NCBI GenBank assembly: GCA_011317545.1
Contig: WUJK01000009.1
Span: 248,001-312,000 of the forward strand
DNA length: 64,000 bases
Reading direction: 5' to 3'
From: Coniella vitis
Lineage: Eukaryota > Ascomycota > Sordariomycetes > Diaporthales > Schizoparmaceae
Shown here: one piece after another, positions 55,540-64,000 of the stretch
Layout of the letters: the number at the start of each line of letters is the position of its first letter
How positions within the stretch are numbered: position 1 is the stretch's first letter
Position numbers and translations under genes: made by a program
The notes under the pieces: generated by a model
What the model was told of the DNA's origin: nothing
Seen by the model: the letters and a program-made list of their open reading frames with translations, nothing else
Databases searched by the model: none

Positions 55540-57374
55540 GATCGCCGGGAGCCACGGGTCGGAGTGGCAAGCGTTGCCACAGGAAGCCAAGCACAGTAAC
55601 GACGACTACCACCGAGGCAAGCGCACCGACAACGCTGGAAAGTCCACAAAACGTGCTTGTTTCACCCGCAAGTATAGACATAGAAGGAAAAAAAAAAAAA
55701 GAAGTGCAGCATAGCGCACGGCGACAACTCGAGCTCCAGCTCGCCCTTCTTCATGACAAGGTCCGTCTGTCTAGTCGGAGGTAAGCTTGCACATGTGTCT
55801 ATCGGAATCCCACAAGACCGGTGGAGGTTCTGGGTCTCGTTGCGTATATACAGGTTATGCAATCCTGCGAGTCGATGTGCTGAAAGCAGTGGTGCTCCCC
55901 TGGGTTCGCACGCCACCTCCTTGCCCGGCAGCTTCTGCAGCCCGAGCTTCCCAAGATCCACCGACACCCCCAGATAATGGCTCCTCAAACGGAGAGTCTT
56001 TGCTTTTCGTTTTTGAGGAAGCAGACAGCACTCTCTCCCATGCCGCCTCACTCGCTTACCTTGATGGGCAGCTGGCCCAGTCCCGGAATCGACATTGCCT
56101 TGCTCTGCCGTGGCCCTTCTGTGCTGCTGTTCTGAATATCGTTTTATCTAGCTGGGCTGTCCACGCGTAGAATGATGGTACCAGGCGTGAGTTTAATTTC
56201 GCTACGGCGAGCTGCAACAGCGAAGTTGGTATGATGGTGGGCCGCTGCGCTGGTGTGTTGGAAATCGGGGAGGATTATATATGTTGCTGTGAAAATGGAA
56301 TGCTTGCTTCCTGGGAGCTTCCTCCAGTGTGATTGATGTTCGTTTTGCCTTCTGTGGGGGTCGCAGGCAGGTGGGGCTGGCGCAGCGGGTGCAGCCGCAT
56401 GTGGGGCCCGGCTTTTTGCTGCCAGGCTGCCAACTGCTTGCCTTTGCCTTTGCCTGGTTGTCAACACTGGTTCCCAGCATCTTGATTTGCCATTCGGATG
56501 ATTCCTGCGTACACACGTTGGCTAGAGTTTAAAGAGGAACAAGCATGCTAGCATTCTGGAACTTTCGCTCCAAAATGTTTATACGTGTTCTTACCTGAAA
56601 GTCACGCTTAACGGCTCCAACATCTCTCCTATGGCTGGCTGGTCATGGATACTTGCTAATACTTCCCTCGTAGGAATAGGAAGATGGATTGCCACCGTGA
56701 AGGGAGAAGGTGATGGTCATCAAGAAGTGAGCTTGAAAACAAAGACCAAAAACTCGAATCATAATACATGGCTAAACGGGTGCGATGGTTTCTCCACATG
56801 CATGAGCATTGACAACACATTGTGAAAGCAAGAAGCACCCCGTTCTGTTACATAGACATGTTCCTGAAGACCGTATAATTGATTGGGTATTGTATAATTC
56901 ATCAAATGACGCCAGCCCCGATATGTGTGTGTCCCTTGTATGGTGGTGTTGATGTGGTATCAGCCGCCTTGGGAAAATGCACTCATCGGTCGTACCCAAG
57001 TAAACCAACCCCTTGCCATCCGATATGCCGGAAAAGAAAAAATCCCCACCTTATTTTGAGTGATTGCAGCCTTTTCTTTTTCCTCTCTTGCCTTTCCCAG
57101 ATTCTCTCCTGTCATGCAATGACAGCTGCCCCCTTCCATGTCTATGATTGTCTCCGTGCATCCGTTCAACCCCTGAAACGCCTGAAGCCTCTGGTTAGGT
57201 TATTGGTAATATCAGGCCCGTGTTGGCTACCATTGTACGGAATCTGGCGTGTGCATGTTTCCACACGTGCACTCGCCAGATTCGCGCCTAGGCAGAAATA
57301 GGAAGGAAAAGAAATAATTTTATAAAAATAGAACAGGAGAAAAAGAAAGAAAAAAAAGAAAAAGAAAAGGCAGA
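55540..57374. other. 1.8-kb gene-free region
   Basis: Between clp1 (5' side) and the 3' end of the multikinase gene, both on the minus strand. No supportable gene; frames of up to about 130 codons lack domains. It should contain the clp1 promoter. Confidence 0.5.
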
Positions 57375-58677
57375 TCATTGCGACAGCTCGTCGAATATTT
57401 TGATCAAACTCCTGACCCCAAGCAAAATGTTCTCGTCGGGGCCTTGGCCTGGGGTCCATGCAGAGTGTGCGAAGTCAATGAGCTTCAGGTTCCAGATCTT
57501 TGGCTCGTACTCCTCCTCGTCTGAATCGGACACTGAATCGGCTGGGCCAGTTCCGGGAAAGACCATCTCTCCATCGGCGTCCAGGCAAATACCGCTATCA
57601 ATTCGACTCGTGGATCGTCCAGGGAGATCGTCTTCATCTTGCTTCATAGTCTTGTCCTTGACTGAGCTGGCCGCGCTACCGTTGACGTCTTCAATGGCTG
57701 CTTTCAGTGCCTCGCCGTCACCTTCAAAGACGAAAAGCAGGCTGGAAGAGTACATGCGGCTCTCCTCGCTCTCCAAGACGTCACGGACGTGTTCCAGGTC
57801 TCGTCGGAATGCCACCGCCACGGCGCGGGCATAGTCTTCGTCGATACCGGCGGTGGGGTTGAATAGAAATCGTCGCAGCGCATCAACCACATTGCCCTTG
57901 TTGACATTGTTGCGACCAAAATCCTTGTCGTAGATTTTGTAGTCCTCCTCGTCGAGTTCTTCAACATTCTCCGAGCCCTTGTACACGCGCATGCCCGAAA
58001 TGCGGAACCCAAGATCGCCGTGCGTTGTCTCTGCGCTAATCTTGTCGAACCGGCGTTTCTTCTCGAGTGGTGCATCGTCTGCCCAAAGCCTCCGTCCCAG
58101 TTTCACATCCATGATATTTGGTCGCTTGAATCCATACGCCGCGTTGTCCAGAGCTATCGCGGAGTTGGTTGGGATCTTGCGGTTCAGGTTCGGTATCCAA
58201 GTAACATTGTCCATGGTTGATGCCGAAGATTGGGGTGTCGGTACTGCCATGGGCGCCGAAATTGCGACCTCTTTTGCACCCTCTTGTTCACCAATCAACT
58301 CCTGTATTTGCTCCTTCATCTCCGGAATGATCTGGTCGGCCACGACAGGCAGCTGCTCGGTGATGGAGCCAATCGCGGATGCATCGCTCAGTGAGAGGCT
58401 GCCCAGAAAAAGAGGAACTATCTCGGCCATGCGAGAGTGGCTGGGCCCCTGCAAGGACTGGTAGAAGTCAATCTCGGACTGGGTACAAGGCTTGATGAAT
58501 AGCTCGCCATCTGTGTCGCACAAGGTGCCGTCGCTAGGAGAGGGGAAAGTCAGTATGGGCGCAACGAGTATGCTGGCGGTAAATCGCGCGTGCATGAGGT
58601 CGCACTCACTGTCCAGCAACGGCATAGTTGTATTCGACCAGTTCTGAATAGTGAGGTATCACTTTTTGGGATGGCAT
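57375..58677 (-). CDS. Inositol polyphosphate multikinase (Arg82/Ipk2-like)
   Basis: Member of the inositol polyphosphate kinase (IPK) family, which phosphorylates IP3 to IP4 and IP5. Exons 58677-58610 and 58533-57375 give 408 aa. The start is MPSQKVIPHYSELVEYNYAV, running through the intron into AGHDGTLCDTDGELFIKPC, which is the typical N-lobe. The inositol-binding signature PxxxDxKxG is PNIMDVKLG (residues 161-169, with Asp165 and Lys167). The SLLFVFEGD strand matches the SSLL element, and the C-terminal metal-binding IDF motif is LKLIDFAHSAWTPGQGPDEN. Length and motif spacing fit fungal IPMK. In yeast the homologue (Arg82) also regulates arginine and phosphate-responsive genes. Intron 58534-58609 is GT-AG. 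Confidence 0.92.
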
Positions 58678-58862
58678 TTTGATCTGGAATCCCGTTCCTG
58701 GGTCGGAAAAACGAGGGCGGCGGAGCAGGGAATAACAACGGCTGAATGCGGGCACACTCAGGTACAGCGCATTAAAAGGCGAGAAGATAAGAGCAAAAAA
58801 AGGAAGAAGAGTAGAAAATCGTTCTTTTGTTTTTCTCCCCGAGGGACCAATGGCTCTTGAAA

Positions 58863-58875
58863 GGGGGGGGGGGGG
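58863..58875. repeat. Poly(G) tract, 13 nt, in the IPMK leader
   Basis: A homopolymer G run on the plus strand, about 190 bp upstream of the IPMK start. In the IPMK transcript it would be a C run. Confidence 0.8.
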
Positions 58876-61214
58876 CGAGGGGTTTCGGAAATTGAGGCTG
58901 TCTCGTCGTGGCGACGGACGGAGCAGGAGGTCGGAAATGCGTCAAATGGCCGAAGGACGAAAGCGGCAAAGAGAATCGAGTCACGTCGAATGGCCCTCGA
59001 GTTACTGTCGAGTCGGTTCAGATCGAGGCTTGGGGTGGGCGTGCCTGGAAAAACGTCGGTCGGCGTCAATGAATTGGGGGCGGCAGGTATCAAGAAGTGA
59101 AGGTTGGTGGTTGTAGGGAGAAGAAGAGGAATTGGAGAGAGTGGGCGGAATGCGAACCAGGAGGTCGCGAAGATTAAAGTACAAAAGACAAGGAAGAGAA
59201 AGTGGAAGGCTTAGACTCTGGGCTGCCTGGGATGGTGGCCCTGGATGGTGGAGGAGCGACCGGAAGGAGCAAAGAGTGGAAGTCAGAGACGGGCGATGGC
59301 GTGCAGGGCCCTGGTGCAAGGCCCTTTTGGGGGGGCCAGTGGGCAGGGGCAGAAGTGGAAAAAAAGAGAAGGAAAAGAGAAAAAGACTTGGCCGGCTGGC
59401 CGGGTACTTAGTTGGTGGGCAGATTGGATTTGACATTAGTGGAGGTGCGTCAGTGGAAAGAGGCCCTGCCACGAGCCCTCGCAAGCCCCCGACGCACACT
59501 GGCACGCTTATTACAGAAGGCATGGCTGCTAGCTGCTAGCGCCTTGTGAGGCGGAAGGGCGCCAGGGCGGTGCCTTAGCAGGCTCAGGTACACTGGCAAA
59601 TTAGGCTACTGAGGCCAGGTGATTGCGTCGGTCCACGGCAGCACTGAAGGGGGGCGGGGCGCTTGCCGATCCTCTGACAGGTACGGGCTGCAGGGCCATT
59701 ATGCCACACCAGGCCACCAATCCGCAGCAGCGGTCGCGTAACATTTCGACCTCTGATGGGAGCCCACGTCTAAAAGCGCTTTGCAGAGCAACCACCACAA
59801 TCATCAACAGGAGCAGATGATCTGTAAGTGTGTACCACACATGCCATGCAGTCCTACTGCTACCTCTCCACATCCACGTCCAATTCCCTGGATGCACCGG
59901 TCGATCACCCTTCACTTGATCAGATAAAACGCAGCAACGACGCGCTGCGTCCAGGCGCTTACGGCTGGCAGGGCCAAGCCCCCCTGGACCACTGGCAACG
60001 TGGCGACCGTCGCGGGCCGTGCAGAGAGGCTATTCAAGGTCAGGAAGGGCGTGGGCGTGGGCGTGGGCGTGGCTGAAGCGCCAGAAGGACTTTTTGGACC
60101 CCTCGAGATGCAGTCGGACTCGTACTCTCTTCGCTAAGATACACTCCGCCCACTCGTGCCCAGTACGCTTCCCTCCTCGCCAATCGAAGGGCCAACAAGA
60201 AACGACAAGCCCTGGCACGGCGTCAAGCCCTTCTTTTGCCTCTTGTTGCACTGACACATTGCCGGCCATGCGGTGAGACCTGAACATCCATCTTGTCAAC
60301 GAATCCCACCAATGCCGCTCGGCCCTGCGGGTCATGAGCGACGCTTTCCATCTCTGCCTTGGACGGTCCGTTGCAGATACAGCTGGTCAGGCGCGTGCCC
60401 AACAACCGCAAACAGCGGTCACCCAGAAGAGGATTTATTTGTTGGCGCAAGCTGAGCATAGCAAAAGCATATACAGCAGCTGGCCAACTATATACTAGTT
60501 GGGCCGCTGAGCAACAGACTACATAGTACAGGAGCCACAGTGGAACAGCAACCACGCAGTACCAGAGCGTCGAGTGACCCCCAACAACTTGGTACTTGGC
60601 CCCTCGCCTGCTGCGCGACCGGAAGCGTCATTGCTGATCGCCAACGCCTCCGCACACGGGAGGGTTGGACCACACACGAGTTCTCTTCGGATCCGACCGT
60701 CCCAAAGTCTACGCGGATACATGTGCCAGTGCCCCGCTTCTGTCCCTTTTGGAGGGGCCTCGATCTTCGGGCATCGGGGTTGCTGGTACTGCACGATTTG
60801 CGAGGCGGCCTATCATAGCAGAGTAAGCTACGTATGGAGCATAGGGCAGATGATATGCAGGTCACGAAGGGCTGTGCTATGCTGTGTTGTGGACTTTCTG
60901 CCCTGTCCTGCTGCTACATAGTATTGACACGTGCATAGAAGGAGGCCTGCCACAACAGGAGCTTCCTTGAATCCTTACCTCCACTTTCCACGCTCCACGG
61001 GGTAAGCGCGGCAATCAGCACGCACTGCTCGCATTCGACCCAGACATTGCAAATCGTCGTTTTCGCATCGGACCAGCGGTTGACTGCTTGATACTTCGAG
61101 TCAGCAGTGAGCTGTCAGCACTGGCTATTGACTGAGCGGTGGAGGCGATGCGCAGATACCACGGTTCGTGTGTGACTGTACCAGCCTCGACGCATCGTGA
61201 GCGTTCGGTGGGCT

Positions 61215-61238
61215 CAGTCAGGGTTCAAATTCTGACTG
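61215..61238. repeat. Small perfect inverted repeat (7-bp stem, 10-nt loop)
   Basis: CAGTCAG and CTGACTG flank the loop GGTTCAAATT. The loop resembles a Pol III B-box, but no A-box, acceptor stem or anticodon arm can be built around it. Confidence 0.5.
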
Positions 61239-61960
61239 CTCAACTTCTGGTGAATCGATCCCCTTTGTGAGGCTGGCATGGCATGGCATGACATGGAATG
61301 GCAGTTTTCTATGTCTTTGTGCAATATTGGCAAGCACTTGTGGCTGAGTAGAGTACTATGTGTTGGGCTGACTGAACAACTGGAAAAAGGCATCTCAACC
61401 ATGTTGAGTTTGGAGAATATCATTATCTTTCTTTTCCAAGGTTGCAAATATGAGAATGGGGTCACTGATTAGCCAAGTGCTGACTGAGAGTTACATTGGT
61501 TCCCAAGAAGTTTGTCTTTGTCCGGTGAAGGCAGGAAGCGTCCTCATCTATGCCCAGCTGTTGGTTTGCTTGGCCGTTCATTGAATAACAATTATCTGGG
61601 TTGAAGAATCAAAAATGCACAGGAAGTACTATGACGGACACGGTATTGAAGCTCATGGCTTCTAGCCCACCTAGGTAGGTTTAGGGAATATCCAATGCTC
61701 ATATCATAGTGCTCATGGCTGCCCTGCTTGTTTGCTACCACAGTTGGAAGCAAGACGGAGCACTGGGCGAATCTGCCTGTTTGCGCCAATGGAAATTCCT
61801 TATTATGCTTGAATGCCTTCCTGTGGTTTGCCATTGAGCATAGCAGCTGTATGCTATCATATTGTCAAACAATTTCTTTCACTGGAGTTCTGACTTTGAA
61901 GCTGCCTAAACTCGGATATCTCACCATCCACTTCCTTCACCTTGCTACCAAGCTACAGAC

Positions 61961-61972
61961 CTAGGTACCTAG
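61961..61972. repeat. 12-bp perfect palindrome CTAGGTACCTAG
   Basis: A perfect palindrome about 295 bp upstream of the arb1 ATG. A related ACCTAGGTAGGT lies at 61669-61680. It could be a dimeric factor-binding site; none is known to me for it. Confidence 0.5.
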
Positions 61973-62265
61973 CCAGGTAGTCGATAGCCTCACTAAGTGG
62001 CACGTGTGTACCTTCCTGTTTGTTGCTGTCAACGGCAGCAGCTTCCTTCACAATTGCCGCTGCAACATTGCCTGCCCTCTTTCCCTTTTCGTTCAAACAA
62101 CCTCAAGTGCTCCTTTCCAGCCAAGCCCGTCTTTGGTCCTCGAACCTCTACCTGGACCACTCTAATTCCGATTCTCCTACTCCCAAATGAACACCACCAC
62201 ACCGTTCATTTTTCAACTATCCCAGGCCTTTCGCGCTCTGCCCCACGCCTTTTACACGCGTCAAC

Positions 62266-63953
62266 ATGGCTCCCAAAAAGGCAATCAAGCCCTCCACAGC
62301 TCTGCCCAAGAACCGCGGTTCTGGCTTTGAAGGTTTGACCCTCGCGCCTCCTTGGTTCTACCGTCTCGTCGTCTGCTAACGCTATGGTCTACAGATGGAT
62401 TTGCCGATCCCCCAATTACGCCAAGCGAGTACATGCTGGAGCGCGACATCTATGCCCCGTAAGTCCAGCGCATCCCACCGTACGCCCTACCACTTGCTAA
62501 CAGTGGCACCAGGTCCATTCCATTCTACAAGTGAGCATGATTCTTATGTGAGGACAAGCTGGACTGTAGGTGTGTCAAATACTGATATTCAACAGCCGCA
62601 TCGAAGAGTGCCTCCAACGTTACCTGACGCGTCGTCGCCTCACCTGTGAGCAGCGTGACCTCTTCATGAAGTATCTCGCTCTTGGTGGCCTTGACAATCC
62701 TCAGAATCCACCCAGCGCTGCTCGCTTCAGCAAGGACAAATGGTATCATGCAGAGGCTCCCGAGCATTGGGATGTGGACTTTTCAGGTGTCGTTGCCGGC
62801 TTCCTGTGAGTATCAATCCTAGGCCACCTTGTTTTCAAAGTGTGGCACATCTCCCTTGTTTGAAAACTGGCATCATCGTTAATGTCTCTGTTACAGCGGA
62901 TGCCACCTTCCCGAACAGCACGGCTACGACAGCAGTGAGGTCCAGCTCGCTGCAGAGCTCATTGCCAATTTTCTGAAATATGTCAGTCACCACGATGTCT
63001 GTCCCGAGTATGCTGAAGATGTGAAGAAAGCTATTGAGATATGCGGCTTGGCTTGGACTGAATTGCCACGCGTTGCCTACGCCAACAATTGCATGCCGGG
63101 TGACTTCAATATCGCTTGTCGCATTCTTTTCTGCTCAACGGGCAAGCCTGCTAGCAGCGATGATGATACCGATACCGGCAGGGTCGGCTTTGTCTTGTAC
63201 GAGGACAAGAAGATCAAGGATGGCGTCGGACACGAGCAGCTTTCTTTTCACACAACATTCTTGGTTCCTGCCGATTTTGATGCCAAAAGAGTCTTCAAGA
63301 CTACAATGGCCATTTGGGAGCCTGAGCTCAGTGATCGCATCGATACAATGGATGCGAACCCATTTCGCATATTGCACACCTTTACCGACGCTTTCGAAGT
63401 CCTCGAAGTCGCTTTCCCCGATCCAGCTGTTGCCGACCAGTATAGCCTTGCCACGCCAAAGCAAGCTGAGCGCGGCGAATCCGCTCCACTTCTGGGACCG
63501 GTAGGTTACCTGGTTCTGAAGCCTAGTATTATTGAGGACGGTTGGGATAGACGCGCTGCAGCCCACTCGACTCGCGACATGATCTCGGTGTATATGGACC
63601 AAGATGTGCTGCGGTATCTACAGCCGGGCATGAAGATGCGTCTGACCGTCTGCGAGCTGGATTTTGGCATGAAATTCATCAAAGGGGCTGGTGAAGTTTT
63701 TCCTACATTCCACGAGTTTCTACCACAAAGCCTGATGCTGCAATGGAAGACGCCGCGTCCAGACCACCGCCCTCCGCCCTCCGCAGAGGACCCCGATTCT
63801 GCAGAGGAGAAAGAAGCACAGGATATGCAAAACGAGGAGCGAGACATCCTGCGTGAGCAGAGGAAGGTGGACGGTGAGCTGAATCGGGACCTCTTGGAGC
63901 TGGAAGATGTCCGAATGATTGAGAAATCGATGGACAAACTGAGGTTTTCGTAA
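62266..63953 (+). CDS. arb1: Argonaute siRNA chaperone (ARC) complex subunit Arb1
   Basis: Arb1-family protein (PF09692). In S. pombe, Arb1 with Arb2 holds Ago1 loaded with duplex siRNA, inhibits slicer activity and is needed for heterochromatin. Five exons, 62266-62332, 62395-62458, 62513-62530, 62596-62805 and 62897-63953, give 471 aa. The start is basic (APKKAIKPSTALPKNRGSGF), then FADPPITPSEYMLERDIYAP, IEECLQRYLTRRRL and RKFDY-like ARFSKDKWYHAEAPEHWDVD. The C-terminal region has SFHTTFLVPADFDAKRVF and a long Glu/Arg-rich coiled coil (EERDILREQRKVDGELNRDL). Exon 3 is only 18 nt. Splice sites are GT-AG, although the first donor is a weak GTTTGA. Confidence 0.9.
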
Positions 63954-64000
63954 AGTCATTTCTTCTCTTGGGTGTGTGACGGTTGATGAGTCGCAGTGTC

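Larger units (their letters stand above)
58678..62265. promoter_or_regulatory. 3.6-kb divergent intergenic region between IPMK and arb1
   Basis: No supportable gene in 3.6 kb between two divergent start codons. Contents include a 13-nt G run (58863-58875), purine-rich sequence on the plus strand to about 59400, an inverted repeat at 61215-61238 and a 12-bp palindrome at 61961-61972. The frame of 173 codons on the minus strand (59002-59523) is Ser/Pro/Leu low complexity. Confidence 0.45.

Noticed and set aside
61215..61238. Possible tRNA or Pol III gene (GGTTCAAAT B-box-like loop)
   Set aside because: The T-arm geometry is wrong (10-nt loop), and no A-box, anticodon arm or acceptor stem can be folded upstream.

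Overview
The window is nuclear DNA of a filamentous ascomycete, most likely a sordariomycete and possibly Hypocreales (inference). The reasons are short spliceosomal introns of about 45-110 nt with GTRNGT donors and CTAAC-like branch sites, the gene repertoire (Git3-type GPCR, HET and DUF7580 proteins, fungal SLATT, cyanamide hydratase), and a retrotransposon mutated in the manner of RIP (repeat-induced point mutation). I resolve 18 protein-coding genes, with exon boundaries worked out by hand for those that have introns. No tRNA, rRNA or CRISPR array was found.

Layout. 1-3.5 kb: repeat-rich non-coding DNA. 3.5-12.6 kb: a housekeeping block with prp4 splicing kinase (-), tma7 (+), a haemolysin-III/adiponectin-receptor membrane protein (+) and a TFIIIC subunit (-). 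14-29 kb: an accessory island with a HET-domain gene (+), a 7.6-kb chromodomain-bearing Ty3/gypsy element (15651-23281; 482-bp LTRs, AATAT target duplication), a truncated zinc-finger regulator (-) whose 3' part has decayed, and a DUF7580 protein (+). 29.4-44 kb: a GC-rich intronless RNA ligase, a hypothetical nuclear-looking protein, a fungal SLATT 2TM protein, a probably mitochondrial N-carbamoyl amidohydrolase, an NTF2-like protein, a paraoxonase-like lactonase and a cyanamide hydratase. 47.6-64 kb: a class I glutamine amidotransferase, a Git3/GPR1-like nutrient receptor with an enormous low-complexity loop, clp1 (3'-end processing), an inositol polyphosphate multikinase and arb1 (Argonaute siRNA chaperone subunit). 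Long gene-free stretches at 44.1-47.6, 51.9-54.0, 55.6-57.3 and 58.7-62.2 kb hold microsatellites but no supportable gene.

How it fits together. The flanks are conserved cell machinery: splicing (Prp4), Pol III transcription (TFIIIC), mRNA 3' ends (Clp1), inositol phosphate and nutrient signalling (IPMK, GPCR) and RNAi heterochromatin (Arb1). The middle looks like fast-evolving DNA: self/non-self families (HET, DUF7580) beside a saturated RIP target. Inside the element CpA and TpG are almost absent, so ATG and TGA are almost absent too, which explains why no ORF survives there. RIP fades at the outer edges of the LTRs. The most unusual points are an antisense, coiled-coil-like ORF between the chromodomain and the 3' LTR, the RIP-like loss of a third zinc finger in the neighbouring gene, an 18-nt micro-exon in arb1, a GC-AG intron in tma7, and a bacterial-type RNA ligase.
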